Assembly: GCF_900607225.1 (NCBI RefSeq)
Contig: NZ_LR027842.1
Location: 1,454,865-1,518,864, forward strand
DNA: 64,000 bases
Reading direction: 5' to 3'
DNA from: [Pseudopropionibacterium] massiliense
GTDB lineage: Bacteria > Actinomycetota > Actinomycetes > Propionibacteriales > Propionibacteriaceae
Part shown: positions 46,165 to 56,169 of the stretch, piece after piece
Numbering within the stretch: the first letter of the stretch is position 1
Layout of the letters: every line of letters begins with the position of its first letter
Position numbers and translations under genes: made by a program
Notes under the pieces: generated by a model
The model's database searches: none
Told to the model about the DNA's origin: nothing
What the model saw: the letters and a program-made list of their open reading frames with translations, nothing else

Positions 46165-48819
46165 ATGAAAACCTCCGAGATCCGGAGCCGGTTTATCGAC
46201 TTCTTCGCGCGCCACGACCACACCGTCGTACCGAGCGCGTCGCTTCTCTACAACGATCCCACCCTGTTGTTCGTCAACGCCGGGATGGTGCCCTTCAAAC
46301 CCTATTTCATGGGGGAGGAACCCACCCCTTACCGCCGCGCCGCCTCCGTTCAGAAGTGTGTGCGCACCCTGGACATAGACGACGTGGGCAAAACCACCCG
46401 GCATGGCACCTTCTTCCAGATGATGGGGAACTTCGCTTTCGGCGACTATTTCAAGGAAGGCGCCATCAACTACGCCTGGGAGCTGATCACCACCGAGATC
46501 CCCAACGGCGGTCTCGGGTTCCGTCCTGACCGGGTGTGGGTGACCGCCCTGCACGGCGACGAGGAGACCATCGACCTGTGGCAGAAGGCCGGGGTTCCGC
46601 GCAGCCGCATCCAGGAGCGTGGGTTCAAGGACAACTACTGGCACATGGGGGTGCCCGGCCCGGGTGGCCCCTGCTCCGAGATCTACATCGACCGCGGACC
46701 CGAGTTCGGTCCCGACGGCGGACCGGAGGTCGACGAGGACCGTTTCCTGGAGATCTGGAACCTGGTCTTCCAACAGGAGGAGATCACCAACGTCACCGCC
46801 AAGGACCGGTTCGACGTCGTCAAACCGCTCGCCACGCAGAACATCGACACCGGCAGCGGACTGGAACGTATCGCCTACCTGCTCCAGGGCGTGGCGAACA
46901 TGTATGAGACGGACGAGGTCTACCCGGTCATCGCGAAGGTGGCAGAGTTGTCGGGACGCACCTACGGGGCCGACCCAGGCGACGACGTGCGGTTCCGGGT
47001 GGTGGCGGACCACATACGCTCCTCGCTGATGCTGATGACCGACGGCGTCACCCCCGGGAACGAGGCCCGCGGGTACGTCCTGCGGCGCCTGCTCCGCCGC
47101 TCCATCCGCGCCATGCGGCTGCTGGGCGTCGACGCCCCGGTACTCGGTGAGCTGCTGCCCGTCAGCCGGGACGTGATGAGCGTCTCCTACCCGGAGATCA
47201 ACGATTCCTGGGCGAGGATCTCCGAGGTCAGCGAGCACGAGGAGGCATCCTTCCGACGCACGCTCTCCGCGGGAACGCAGATCTTCGATCTCGCGGTGGG
47301 ACGCGCCCGGCAGGCCGGTATGAAGGAGCTGCCCGGCGACGAGGCCTTCCAGCTGCACGACACCTACGGTTTCCCGATTGACCTGACCCTCGAAATGGCC
47401 GCCGAGGCGGGGCTCGGGGTTGATCGTGCCCGTTTCACCGAACTGATGCTCCAACAGAAGGAAAGGGCCCGCGCGGACGCGAAGGCCAAGAAGGGCGGGG
47501 CCACCAGCATCGAGGCGTACAAGGAACTCCGCGAGGGTCACGAAACCCCGTTCGTCGGATACCGGGAACTCGAACACGAGACGAGGGTGGTCGGCATCGT
47601 CTCCGGCGGCCGGGTGGTCACCTCCGCCGCCGACGGGCAGGTCGTCGAACTGGTGCTGGCCGAAACCCCCTTCTACGCCGAGTCCGGCGGCCAGGATTCC
47701 GACGCGGGGCGGATCACCGGTGACGGCTGGTCCGCCGAGGTGCTCGACGTCCAGCGTCCCGTGCCCGGTCTGATCGTGCACCGGGTCCAGCTGCTCGGCG
47801 ACCTCGGCGAGGGGGCGGTGGCGCACGCCACCGTGGACCCGGCGGCCAGGCACGCAGCGTCACAGGCCCACACCGCAACCCACATCGTCCACGCCGCGCT
47901 GCGGGAACTGGTGGGCCCGACCGCCACCCAGGCCGGTTCCTACAACAAGCCGGGCTATCTGCGCTTCGACTACTCGGCGACCCACGGCATGAGCGAGGCC
48001 CTGAGGCTGGAGGTCGAGCAGCGCGCCAACCAGGCCATCCGGGACTCCTTCGACGTGACCGCCAGCCAGATGAAACTGGAGGACGCAAAGGCCCTGGGCG
48101 CCATGGCCATGTTCGGCGAGAAATACCCGCCGATCGTGCGCGTGGTGGAGCTCGCGGGGCCCTGGTCGCGGGAACTGTGTGGCGGCACCCACGTCGCCAA
48201 CACCGCCCAGATCGGGGTGCTGAACCTGCTCAGCGAATCCTCCATCGGATCCGGGGTACGCCGCGTGGAGGCCCTCGTCGCACAGGACGCGTTCGAACGT
48301 TTCGCCGCGGAACGGGCCCTCGTGGCCACCCTCACCGACAGCCTCCGGGTGCAGCCGGAGCAGCTCGCGGAGCGGGTGGAGAAACTGCTCGGTCAGCTAA
48401 AGTCGGCGGAGAAGCAGATCGCCGCCCTCCAGGCGGAGAAGCTGCTGGCCCGCGCAGGCGAGCTCGCCGGCGCGGCACGCAGGGTGGGCGACGTCAAGCT
48501 GGTTGCCGAGTCCCTGCCCGGCATCGCAGGCGGCGACCTGCGAACCCTCGCCCTCGACATCCGGGAACGGCTGGGGGCGGAGCCTGCGGTCGTGGCGTTG
48601 TTCGGCGGCGGTGGCGGGAAGGCGGCCGGTGTGGTGGCCACCAACGCGGCGGCCCGTGACCTGGGCATCCGCGCCGGTCAGCTGATCTCCGTGGCCTGCC
48701 ACGCCATGGGCGGCAAGGGCGGCGGCAAGGACGACCTCGCCCAGGGCGGCGGGTCCGATCCTGCGGCCGCCCCCCGGGCAATCTCCGCGGTTGAGGAGAT
48801 ACTGGCGGATCGTGGCTGA
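46165..48819 (+). CDS. alaS: Alanyl-tRNA synthetase
   Basis: Full-length 884-residue enzyme. Catalytic domain with LLFVNAGMVPFKPYF and TTRHGTFFQMMGNFAFGDYFK, the editing domain zinc site HTATH (with CGGTH further on), a coiled-coil stretch (EQLAERVEKLLGQLKSAEKQ) and the C-Ala domain ending in a Gly/Lys-rich region. AAGGAAAA precedes the ATG at 46165. It overlaps ruvX by 8 bases. Confidence 0.97.
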   Translation: MKTSEIRSRFIDFFARHDHTVVPSASLLYNDPTLLFVNAGMVPFKPYFMGEEPTPYRRAASVQKCVRTLDIDDVGKTTRHGTFFQMMGNFAFGDYFKEGAINYAWELITTEIPNGGLGFRPDRVWVTALHGDEETIDLWQKAGVPRSRIQERGFKDNYWHMGVPGPGGPCSEIYIDRGPEFGPDGGPEVDEDRFLEIWNLVFQQEEITNVTAKDRFDVVKPLATQNIDTGSGLERIAYLLQGVANMYETDEVYPVIAKVAELSGRTYGADPGDDVRFRVVADHIRSSLMLMTDGVTPGNEARGYVLRRLLRRSIRAMRLLGVDAPVLGELLPVSRDVMSVSYPEINDSWARISEVSEHEEASFRRTLSAGTQIFDLAVGRARQAGMKELPGDEAFQLHDTYGFPIDLTLEMAAEAGLGVDRARFTELMLQQKERARADAKAKKGGATSIEAYKELREGHETPFVGYRELEHETRVVGIVSGGRVVTSAADGQVVELVLAETPFYAESGGQDSDAGRITGDGWSAEVLDVQRPVPGLIVHRVQLLGDLGEGAVAHATVDPAARHAASQAHTATHIVHAALRELVGPTATQAGSYNKPGYLRFDYSATHGMSEALRLEVEQRANQAIRDSFDVTASQMKLEDAKALGAMAMFGEKYPPIVRVVELAGPWSRELCGGTHVANTAQIGVLNLLSESSIGSGVRRVEALVAQDAFERFAAERALVATLTDSLRVQPEQLAERVEKLLGQLKSAEKQIAALQAEKLLARAGELAGAARRVGDVKLVAESLPGIAGGDLRTLALDIRERLGAEPAVVALFGGGGGKAAGVVATNAAARDLGIRAGQLISVACHAMGGKGGGKDDLAQGGGSDPAAAPRAISAVEEILADRG

Positions 48820-49273
48820 ACTGGGACGTCTCGGCATCGACTGGGGCAAGGCGAGGATAGGCGTCGCGGCCAGCAATCCGCGCACCTCGTTCGCTTATCC
48901 GGTGGAGACGGTTCGCGCGAACGGCTCGGAGTTGAAGCGTCTCGGGGAACTTGTTGGGGAATATGAGCCCGAGTTGATCTACGTCGGGCTTCCCCTGACC
49001 CTGTCGGGGGAACGTTCCTTCGCTGCCCGATTCGTGATCGAGAGGGCATCTCTGCTCGCCGCGGCGGTACCGGGCGTTTCGATCAGGCTGGTGGACGAGC
49101 GGATGAGCACGGCCGGGGCGTCACGTAGTCTTGGGGGAGCGGGTCGTAGTTCCCGACAGCAACGACGGATCATAGACCAGGCCGCCGCGGTCGAGATCTT
49201 GCAGCGCGCACTGGATCTGGAGACGGCCTCCGGCCGACCGGCCGGAGAGCAACTGGAACAGGAGGATCTGTGA
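48812..49273 (+). CDS. ruvX: RuvX/YqgF Holliday junction resolvase-like nuclease
   Basis: A 153-residue RNase H-fold protein. Its hallmark motifs are LGIDWGKARIGVA, IYVGLPLTLSG (here without the usual DG), and VDERMSTAGAS near the C-terminus. Family members are linked to pre-16S rRNA processing and junction resolution. The GTG at 48812 overlaps alaS; the following mltG overlaps by 4 bases. The order alaS-ruvX-mltG-aroE is common in actinobacteria. Confidence 0.93.
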   Translation: MAELGRLGIDWGKARIGVAASNPRTSFAYPVETVRANGSELKRLGELVGEYEPELIYVGLPLTLSGERSFAARFVIERASLLAAAVPGVSIRLVDERMSTAGASRSLGGAGRSSRQQRRIIDQAAAVEILQRALDLETASGRPAGEQLEQEDL

Positions 49274-50394
49274 GCCCCACCTTCGTCGACAACGACGGCC
49301 AACCGGACTGGCGCAAGATCGGCTACCACGCCCGCAGTGCTTTCGCAGTTCTGCTTTCGGTCGTGGTGTTGTTCGGTGGCGGCTGGTTCGTCGTTCACAA
49401 GGTCCACGAAGCCTGGATTTCCTGGCGCACCGAGAGCGACTACATCGGCGAGGGCAAGGACGATGTGGTGGTGACGATCCCGGCAGGTGTCAACGTCACC
49501 CAGATCGGCGATCTACTCGTGGAGAACGGTGTCATCAAGTCCACCCGCACCTTCCAGTCCGTGGTTGGACGTCAGCCGGGAGTGGGGGCCAAACTTCAGG
49601 CGGGACGTTTCCGGTTGCGCACCGAACTTCCGGCCGAGACCGCACTGGCGATGCTGCTCGATCCTGCCAACAAAGTGGCCCTGAAAGTGACGATCCCCGA
49701 GGGACGGGTCGAGACGCAGCAGTGGGAGATCCTCACCTCGGAGCTCGGGCTCACCGAGGAGCAGCTGACCGAGGCGTCGAAGTCCGAGGAGCTCGGCCTA
49801 CCCGATTGGGCGGGTGGTGACGGCAATCTGGAGGGTTTCCTCTTCCCCGAAACCTACGAGGTGGAGGAACCCGTGTCTGCTACCGGGGTCCTGAAACAGC
49901 AGGTGAGTCAGTTCAACAAGGTGGCGAGTGCCGTCAAACTGGAGGACGGGGCCAAGGAACTCGGACGAACCCCGTACGAGGTCCTGATCGTGGCCTCCAT
50001 CGTGGAGAAGGAAGCCGCACGTCCGGAGGACAGGCCCAGGATCGCGCAGGTGCTCTACAACCGGTTGGGAAAGGACATGGCGCTGCAGTTCGACTCGACG
50101 GTGCATTACGCGATCAGGCAGTTCAATCGTGTCGCGACGTCCCCGGAAGACCGAGCCACGGATTCGCCCTACAACACCTACAAGGTCAAGGGCCTGCCCC
50201 CCACCCCGATCTCGAACCCGGGGCAGTCGGCCATCGAGGCCGCCCTGAAACCGAGCGGTGATGATTTCCTCTACTTCACCACCGTCGATCTGGACACCGG
50301 GGAGACCCGCTACTCAAAGGATGAGGCAGGCCATGCGGAAAACGTGGCCCTGTTCCAGCAGTGGTGCCAGTCCCATCAGGGGCGTTGCGTCTGA
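49270..50394 (+). CDS. mltG: Endolytic murein transglycosylase MltG
   Basis: A 374-residue YceG/MltG protein. One N-terminal membrane helix (about residues 22-42), a LysM-like region, and the catalytic domain with Glu in ASIVEKEA, then RIAQVLYNRL, FDSTVHYA and the end motif PTPISNPGQSAIEAAL. It cleaves nascent glycan strands at the membrane and is thought to set their length. GTG start overlaps the ruvX stop. Confidence 0.95.
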   Translation: MSPTFVDNDGQPDWRKIGYHARSAFAVLLSVVVLFGGGWFVVHKVHEAWISWRTESDYIGEGKDDVVVTIPAGVNVTQIGDLLVENGVIKSTRTFQSVVGRQPGVGAKLQAGRFRLRTELPAETALAMLLDPANKVALKVTIPEGRVETQQWEILTSELGLTEEQLTEASKSEELGLPDWAGGDGNLEGFLFPETYEVEEPVSATGVLKQQVSQFNKVASAVKLEDGAKELGRTPYEVLIVASIVEKEAARPEDRPRIAQVLYNRLGKDMALQFDSTVHYAIRQFNRVATSPEDRATDSPYNTYKVKGLPPTPISNPGQSAIEAALKPSGDDFLYFTTVDLDTGETRYSKDEAGHAENVALFQQWCQSHQGRCV

Positions 50395-51197
50395 TGCGCT
50401 GTGCCGTCATCGGAGACCCGATCGAGCACTCGCTGTCCCCGGCGATTCACCGGATGGGCTACCAGATCAGCGGTCTCGACTGGGCCTACGAGCCCATCAG
50501 GGTGGCACCCGGGAAGCTGCGAGAGTTCGTCGCATCCCTGACTGATCCCGGATGGATCGGGCTGAGCGTCACGGCCCCCCACAAGAAGAACCTGCTCGAG
50601 CTGGGCGAACCGGACTCGATCTCCCTCATGGTCCAAGGAGGCAACACCATTCTCCTGGGCGACGAACCCCGCGTGTACAACACCGATGTATCGGGGTTTG
50701 TCAGGGCATGGCGGAATCGGGGAATGAGCACCCTTTCCACCGCCGTTGTCGTTGGCAACGGCGCCACCGCGCGTTCCCTGTTGGTTGCACTGTCCGGCCT
50801 GTCGGTCCGGAACGTGACGGTGCTGGCCCGTGATCCCGCCCGAGCGGTGACGCTGTGCGAGCTGGGGATCTCACTCGGAATCGACATCACTGCGCAGCCG
50901 ATGGACGCCTCGTTCCGGGAAACCGATCTGTTGGCCAGCACCGTCCCGACCTCCGCGACCGAGAAGTGGGCAAACATCTGGGCGGAACGGGCCGAGGTGC
51001 TCTTCGACGCGGTCTACGACCCCTGGCCCACGCCCTTGGCCAGGGCAGCCTCCCCGGAACAGCCGGTGATCACGGGACTGGAGTTGCTGGCCGGGCAGGC
51101 CGTGGACCAGTTCCGACTCCTGACGGGATGCGAACTGGGTTTCCGGGAAGCCCTGTCCGCCGCGGAGGCCGAACTCGAAGCCCGGCGGAGCAGCTGA
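50394..51197 (+). CDS. aroE: Shikimate dehydrogenase
   Basis: NADP-dependent enzyme of 267 residues reducing 3-dehydroshikimate. Shikimate-binding SLS is in [10 protein letters not shown], the catalytic Lys in [10 protein letters not shown] and the Asp in NTDVSGF; the dinucleotide-binding loop reads [10 protein letters not shown], where GAGGxA is more usual. The ATG overlaps the mltG stop (TGATG). It opens the aro cluster E-C-K-B. Confidence 0.93.
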   Translation: MRCAVIGDPIEHSLSPAIHRMGYQISGLDWAYEPIRVAPGKLREFVASLTDPGWIGLSVTAPHKKNLLELGEPDSISLMVQGGNTILLGDEPRVYNTDVSGFVRAWRNRGMSTLSTAVVVGNGATARSLLVALSGLSVRNVTVLARDPARAVTLCELGISLGIDITAQPMDASFRETDLLASTVPTSATEKWANIWAERAEVLFDAVYDPWPTPLARAASPEQPVITGLELLAGQAVDQFRLLTGCELGFREALSAAEAELEARRSS

Positions 51198-51210
51198 CAC
51201 AATTGCCACC

Positions 51211-52407
51211 ATGCTGCGTTACCTCACGGCCGGGGAATCACACGGTCAGGCTTTGATAGCGACGATGGAGGGCATCCCCGCGCATGTCCGCGTGGGAGAA
51301 CCCGATATTTCCGCTGCCCTGGCCAGAAGACGTCTTGGAGTTGGACGAGGGGCGCGCATGAAGTTTGAAGCGGATACCGTGACCCTCCTGGGAGGATTCC
51401 GGCACGGCGAAACCCTCGGTTCCCCCGTCGCCATCATGATCGGTAACAGCGAATGGCCCAAATGGGAGACCGTCATGGCCCCGGGGGATGTTGCACCGGA
51501 GGTGCTCGCTGCCCAGGCCCGCAACGCCCCACTCACCCGTCCCAGGCCCGGTCACGCCGACCTGGCGGGGATGCAGAAGTACGCCTTCCCCGAGGCGCGC
51601 CCCGTCCTGGAACGCGCCTCGGCCCGGGAGACAGCGGCACGTGTGGCACTCGGTGCCGTGGCCGCCGCTTTTCTCGACCAGGCACTGGATGTCAGCATCG
51701 TCAGCCACGTCGTCGAACTCGGCGGGGTCCGTGCGAGACGCACCGACCTACCCGGGGCCGCGGACCTCACGGTCATCGACGCCGACCCCGTCCGCTGCTT
51801 CGACCCGGAGACGTCGGCGGCCATGGCGGCAGAGGTCGAGGAGTGCCGCAGGGCGGGTGACACCCTCGGCGGGGTGATCGAGGTGGTCGTGTGGGGACTG
51901 CCCCCCGGCCTCGGCTCCCACATCCAGGGGGATCGCCGCCTCGATTCCCGGCTTGCAGGAGCCCTGATGGGCATCCAGGCCATCAAGGGAGTGGAGTTCG
52001 GCGACGGTTTCGAGCTGGCCAGGCGCCGCGGTTCCGCCGCTCACGACGAAATTCTTCCCACCGATGAGGGCATCACCCGCGTCACCCACAACGCGGGGGG
52101 TGTGGAGGGAGGCATGTCCACCGGTGAGGTGCTCCGGGTACGTATCGCGATGAAGCCAATCGCAACGGTTCCCCGGGCGCTACGAACCCTCGACGTGTCG
52201 ACGGGCCAGGCAGCCGTGGCTCATCATCAACGCTCCGACGTGTGCGCGGTACCGGCTGCCGGCGTGGTGGCCGAGGCCATGACCGCGTTGGTACTGGCGG
52301 ATCTGGCCCTCGAGAAGTTCGGCGGGGATTCCCTCGCCGAGACCCGTCGCAATCGGGACGCCTACCTCGCCGAGGTCGCATCCCGAGGGCTGGAGGTGCG
52401 AGAGTGA
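51211..52407 (+). CDS. aroC: Chorismate synthase
   Basis: FMN-dependent lyase making chorismate from EPSP; 398 residues. Conserved N-terminus [21 protein letters not shown], then [22 protein letters not shown] and [12 protein letters not shown] possible leaderless box CACAAT lies 7 bases before the ATG, but it does not fit TANNNT. Stop overlaps aroK by 4 bases. Confidence 0.97.
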   Translation: MLRYLTAGESHGQALIATMEGIPAHVRVGEPDISAALARRRLGVGRGARMKFEADTVTLLGGFRHGETLGSPVAIMIGNSEWPKWETVMAPGDVAPEVLAAQARNAPLTRPRPGHADLAGMQKYAFPEARPVLERASARETAARVALGAVAAAFLDQALDVSIVSHVVELGGVRARRTDLPGAADLTVIDADPVRCFDPETSAAMAAEVEECRRAGDTLGGVIEVVVWGLPPGLGSHIQGDRRLDSRLAGALMGIQAIKGVEFGDGFELARRRGSAAHDEILPTDEGITRVTHNAGGVEGGMSTGEVLRVRIAMKPIATVPRALRTLDVSTGQAAVAHHQRSDVCAVPAAGVVAEAMTALVLADLALEKFGGDSLAETRRNRDAYLAEVASRGLEVRE

Positions 52408-52901
52408 CCATTGTGTTCGTTGGTGCCCCCGGCGCCGGAAAGAGCACCGTGGGGGCGAAACTGGCGGATCTGCTCGGCAGGACCTTCATCGACGTGGATG
52501 CCCAGATCGAGGAGATGGCGGGAAAACCCGTCGCCGAGATCTTCGCCGACGATGGTGAGGCTCGTTTCCGTTCCCTTGAGGAATCGGCCACTCTCGAACT
52601 GCTGGAAGCCGGGGACGTCGTGAGCCTCGGAGGGGGAGCCGTCATGAATCCTCGCATCCGCAAGGCCCTGGAAGGGCATGACGTCATCTGGTTGGAGGTG
52701 TCCATCCAGCAGGCTTCCCGTCGCATCGGGCTCAACACCGCGCGCCCGTTGCTGCTCGGCAACATCCGCGGAAAGCTCATCGCACTGCTCCGGGAACGCA
52801 CCCCTGTCTACGAGTCGGTCGCCACCACCCGCATCAACACGGACGGGCGTGAGCCCCAGGAGATTGCTGCGGAACTCGCCGAGGTCAGGAGGCAGCCGTG
52901 A
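52404..52901 (+). CDS. aroK: Shikimate kinase
   Basis: P-loop kinase of 165 residues. Walker [10 protein letters not shown], shikimate-binding Asp in [11 protein letters not shown], Arg in [16 protein letters not shown], and the lid/adenine region with RPLL and [14 protein letters not shown] start overlaps the aroC stop; stop overlaps aroB in the same way. Confidence 0.96.
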   Translation: MTIVFVGAPGAGKSTVGAKLADLLGRTFIDVDAQIEEMAGKPVAEIFADDGEARFRSLEESATLELLEAGDVVSLGGGAVMNPRIRKALEGHDVIWLEVSIQQASRRIGLNTARPLLLGNIRGKLIALLRERTPVYESVATTRINTDGREPQEIAAELAEVRRQP

Positions 52902-53983
52902 TCATTCCCGTGAGCAGTCGCACGGCTCCCTACGAGGTTCACATCGCTCCGGGTGCACTGGAACGGCTCGGCGAATCGCTCGGCGACTCCGCAAGAGTAG
53001 CGGTGATCGTTCCTGAGCCCCTGAAAACCCTCGCGGAACGGGTCGAGAAAGGTTGTCGGGGCCGGCAGGTGACCACGATCACCATTCCTGATGCCGAAGC
53101 AGCCAAGACCTCCGATGTGCTGGTGAGGTGCTGGGATGAACTGGCCGCGGCCGGGTTCACGCGTAGTGACCTGGTGATCGGGCTGGGCGGCGGTACCGCG
53201 ACCGACCTCGCGGGTTTCGTGGCCGCCAGTTGGCTGCGCGGGGTCGGTTTCATCAGTATCCCGACCACCGTGCTCGGCATGGTCGATGCCGCGATCGGAG
53301 GTAAGACCGGCATCAACCTGCGAGCGGGAAAGAACCTGGTCGGGGCGTTCCACGAACCGCAAGTCGTGATCTGCGACCTCGACCTGCTGCACGAACTCCC
53401 TGAAGGGGAGGTCGTATCCGGGCTCGCGGAGGTGGTCAAATGCGGATTCATCTCGGATGCCGAGATTCTGCGACTGCTGGATTCCGATCTCCGGGGCGCC
53501 CTGGACGTCACATCGGAAACCTTCGCCGGTCTCGTGGGCCGCGCAGCAACCGTGAAAGCGGGTGTGGTGGCCGCCGACCTGAAGGAACGTACCTCCCGCG
53601 GGGGTTCCGTCGGTCGCGAGGCCTTGAACTACGGTCACACGCTGGGACACGCGGTCGAGGCACGGTCAGGTTTCCGGTTGCGCCATGGTCAGGCCATCTC
53701 CATCGGCATGGTCTGGATCGCAGAGGTCAGCCGGCGGCTGCTGGGGCTGGACGCTGCCGTGGCTGCCGATCATTCCCGGCTGCTGGGAGCGCTCGGTCTG
53801 CCCGTCGCTCATTCCCGGGAAGCCTGGCCCGAGCTGCGTCGCCTCATGCAACTCGACAAGAAGACCCGAGGCAAGGAGTTGCGTCTGGTGGGGCTCGCCG
53901 CCCAAGGGCGGCCGGTCGTCCTGGAGGGGCCGGACGAAGGTGAAATCGCCGACTCATACGCCGTGGTTTCCGGGCGGAGGTAG
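52898..53983 (+). CDS. aroB: 3-Dehydroquinate synthase
   Basis: NAD- and metal-dependent cyclase of 361 residues that makes 3-dehydroquinate from DAHP. It has IGLGGGTATDLAGFVAA, PTTVLGMVDAAIGGKTGIN, the metal ligands Glu (GLAEVVKCG) and His (NYGHTLGHAVE). It is the last gene of the aro block. aroD or aroQ and aroA, aroG are not in the window. Confidence 0.97.
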   Translation: MIIPVSSRTAPYEVHIAPGALERLGESLGDSARVAVIVPEPLKTLAERVEKGCRGRQVTTITIPDAEAAKTSDVLVRCWDELAAAGFTRSDLVIGLGGGTATDLAGFVAASWLRGVGFISIPTTVLGMVDAAIGGKTGINLRAGKNLVGAFHEPQVVICDLDLLHELPEGEVVSGLAEVVKCGFISDAEILRLLDSDLRGALDVTSETFAGLVGRAATVKAGVVAADLKERTSRGGSVGREALNYGHTLGHAVEARSGFRLRHGQAISIGMVWIAEVSRRLLGLDAAVAADHSRLLGALGLPVAHSREAWPELRRLMQLDKKTRGKELRLVGLAAQGRPVVLEGPDEGEIADSYAVVSGRR

Positions 53984-53991
53984 GGCTCGGG

Positions 53992-53997
53992 TAAAAT
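53992..53997 (+). promoter_or_regulatory. -10 box of efp
   Basis: TAAAAT 8 bases after the aroB stop; predicted start near 54004 leaves a leader of about 37 bases ending with GGAAAGGCG before the GTG at 54041. Confidence 0.45.
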
Positions 53998-54040
53998 TCC
54001 GCGACGGCCCGTGCAAGCTAGAGTCGGAAAGGCGACAGGC

Positions 54041-54604
54041 GTGGTATCCACCAATGATCTCAAGAACGGAATGGTGCTGGACCTGAACGGTGAGCTGTGG
54101 CAGGTGCAGTGGTTCCAGCATCACAAACCGGGCAAGGGCAACACCGTCGTCCGATCGAAACTGAAGCACGTGCTCTCGGGCAAGATCATCGACAAGACGT
54201 TCAACTCCGACACGAAGGTGGACACCGCCACCATCGATCGCCGCGACATGCAGTACCTCTACCTCGATGGCGAGGACTACGTGTTCATGGACAACACCAC
54301 CTACGACCAGATTCACATCTCCGCCGACGTGGTGGGGGATGCCCGTTTCTACCTGCTGGACAATCAGACCGCGACCGTCGCGCTGCACGAGGGAACGCCC
54401 TTGTTCATCGAGCTGCCAGCCAGCGTGGAACTCGAGGTAAGCTACACCGAACCCGGCCTGCAGGGGGATCGATCCACCGGCGGAACCAAGCCCGCCACGC
54501 TGGAGACCGGCAAGGAGATCCAGGTTCCCCTGTTCATCACCACGGGCGAGAAGATCAAGGTCGACACCCGCGACGGGTCCTACATCTCCCGGGTGAATGG
54601 CTGA
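54041..54604 (+). CDS. efp: Translation elongation factor P
   Basis: A 187-residue three-domain protein that rescues ribosomes stalled at polyproline. N-terminus [14 protein letters not shown] is canonical, so the GTG at 54041 is used rather than the GTG 30 bases earlier. The loop that reaches the peptidyl-transferase centre reads KPGKGNT; the actinobacterial subgroup with an unmodified Lys usually has PGKGP, so this one differs at the last position. No efp-modifying gene is nearby. Overlaps nusB by 8 bases. Confidence 0.96.
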   Translation: MVSTNDLKNGMVLDLNGELWQVQWFQHHKPGKGNTVVRSKLKHVLSGKIIDKTFNSDTKVDTATIDRRDMQYLYLDGEDYVFMDNTTYDQIHISADVVGDARFYLLDNQTATVALHEGTPLFIELPASVELEVSYTEPGLQGDRSTGGTKPATLETGKEIQVPLFITTGEKIKVDTRDGSYISRVNG

Positions 54605-55022
54605 GACCGTCCGCTACGGAACCCAGACGAAGGCTCGACGAGTCGCTCTCGACATCCTCTACGCCGCCGAGCTGCGGGGCCGGGGCATCGTCGAGACCTT
54701 CATCGAGGCCAGGGACCTGACCGCGATCACCGTGCGCGAACTGACCACGAGAATCGTTCACGGCGTGGCCGAGCACCAGGAGGAGATCGACGCGCGCATC
54801 TCGGATGCCCTCGACAGGTCCTGGACCCTGGAACGCATGCCCGCCGTAGACCGCAACCTGGCGAGGATCGCGATCTTCGAGATGGACCACACGGACACCC
54901 CCGGGCCCGTCGTCATCGCCGAGGCGGTGCGGCTGGCGCAGGAGCTGTCCACCGACGGTTCCCCCGGTTTCCTCAACGGCTTGCTGAGCAAGGCCCTGTC
55001 AACCAAAGAAACAAACTCCTGA
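54597..55022 (+). CDS. nusB: Transcription antitermination protein NusB
   Basis: A 141-residue all-helical RNA-binding protein used in rRNA antitermination with NusE. It has an N-terminal [16 protein letters not shown], then [19 protein letters not shown] and [14 protein letters not shown]. Coupled to efp by overlap and 19 bases before carA. The order efp-nusB-carA is standard in actinobacteria. Confidence 0.95.
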   Translation: MAETVRYGTQTKARRVALDILYAAELRGRGIVETFIEARDLTAITVRELTTRIVHGVAEHQEEIDARISDALDRSWTLERMPAVDRNLARIAIFEMDHTDTPGPVVIAEAVRLAQELSTDGSPGFLNGLLSKALSTKETNS

Positions 55023-55041
55023 CCCCTGATTTGGAGCGATC

Positions 55042-56169
55042 ATGAATCCCCTTCCCGCACTGTTGGTTCTGGAGGATGGGCGTTCATTCCTCGGGAGATC
55101 CTTCGGGGCGGAGGGGGAGACCTTCGGGGAGCTGGTCTTCTCCACCGGGATGTCCGGCTACCAGGAAACCCTGACCGACCCCTCCTATCGGGGCCAGGTG
55201 GTGCTGGCCACCGCCCCGCACATCGGGAACACGGGCTGGAACGAGGAGGACGACGAGTCGGTCCGCATCCAGGTGGCAGGGTACGTCGTCCGTGACCCGG
55301 CGCCCCGGCCGTCGAACTGGCGCAGCCGCAGAAGCCTCGACGCGGAGCTCGCGAACCAGGGGATCGTCGGGATCTGCGACATAGACACCCGGGCCCTGAC
55401 CCGTCACATCCGTTCCCTCGGGGCGATGCGGGTCGGGATCTCGACCCGTGAACTGAACCCGGACAGGCTCCGCGTCAGGGTGTTGGAGCAGCCCCTGATG
55501 ACGGGTGCCGACCTGTGCGGTGAGGTTTCCACGCCTGAGGCCCGGATCGTTCCCGCTACGGGGGAGCGGCGCTTCACGGTGGCGGCCCTCGATCTCGGCA
55601 TCAAGGGCATGACCCCGGCGCAGATGGCGGGCCGCGGTATGGAGGTACACGTCCTGCCCGCCTCGACGGGCTTCGAGGAAATTGCCGCGCTGAGTCCCGA
55701 CGGGGTTTTCTTCTCCAACGGTCCCGGCGACCCCGCCACGGCCGACGGCCCGGTGGCGGTGCTGAGGCAGGTGCTCGCCGCGGGTATCCCGTACTTCGGG
55801 ATCTGCTTCGGCAACCAGCTGTTCGGACGGGCACTCGGGTTCGGCACCTACAAGCTGAAGTTCGGACACCGGGGCATCAACCAGCCGGTGCTGGACCGCA
55901 CCACCGGAAAGGTGGAGATCACCTCGCAGAACCACGGGTTCGCAGTCGACGCCCCCCTGGACCGGGTGGTGGACACCGAGTTCGGACAGGCCAGCGTCTC
56001 CCACATCGGCCTCAACGATGATGTCGTCGAGGGCCTCGAACTGCACAGGGACGGGAAACTGGTGGCGTTCTCCGTTCAGTACCACCCGGAGGCCGCGGCA
56101 GGGCCGCACGACGCCAACCACCTCTTCGACCGCTTCGCCGACCTCATGGGGCGCGATCGTGCGCATTGA
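55042..56169 (+). CDS. carA: Carbamoyl-phosphate synthase small chain
   Basis: Glutaminase subunit, 375 residues. N-terminal CPS domain ([22 protein letters not shown]), then class I amidotransferase with FFSNGPGDP, nucleophile Cys in FGICFGNQL and the His/Glu in [12 protein letters not shown]. It delivers ammonia to CarB for arginine and pyrimidine synthesis. GGAG lies 5-8 bases before the ATG. Unusually, the end of carA overlaps by 11 bases the start of an ATPase gene rather than meeting carB directly. Confidence 0.97.
   Translation: MNPLPALLVLEDGRSFLGRSFGAEGETFGELVFSTGMSGYQETLTDPSYRGQVVLATAPHIGNTGWNEEDDESVRIQVAGYVVRDPAPRPSNWRSRRSLDAELANQGIVGICDIDTRALTRHIRSLGAMRVGISTRELNPDRLRVRVLEQPLMTGADLCGEVSTPEARIVPATGERRFTVAALDLGIKGMTPAQMAGRGMEVHVLPASTGFEEIAALSPDGVFFSNGPGDPATADGPVAVLRQVLAAGIPYFGICFGNQLFGRALGFGTYKLKFGHRGINQPVLDRTTGKVEITSQNHGFAVDAPLDRVVDTEFGQASVSHIGLNDDVVEGLELHRDGKLVAFSVQYHPEAAAGPHDANHLFDRFADLMGRDRAH

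Noticed and set aside
51195-51210. Leaderless promoter for aroC (CACAAT)
   Set aside because: The box does not match TANNNT and aroC may simply be cotranscribed with aroE 13 bases upstream.
54011-54040. Ten-residue N-terminal extension of EF-P
   Set aside because: Canonical EF-P begins VSTND, and a ribosome site GGAAAGGCG precedes GTG 54041.
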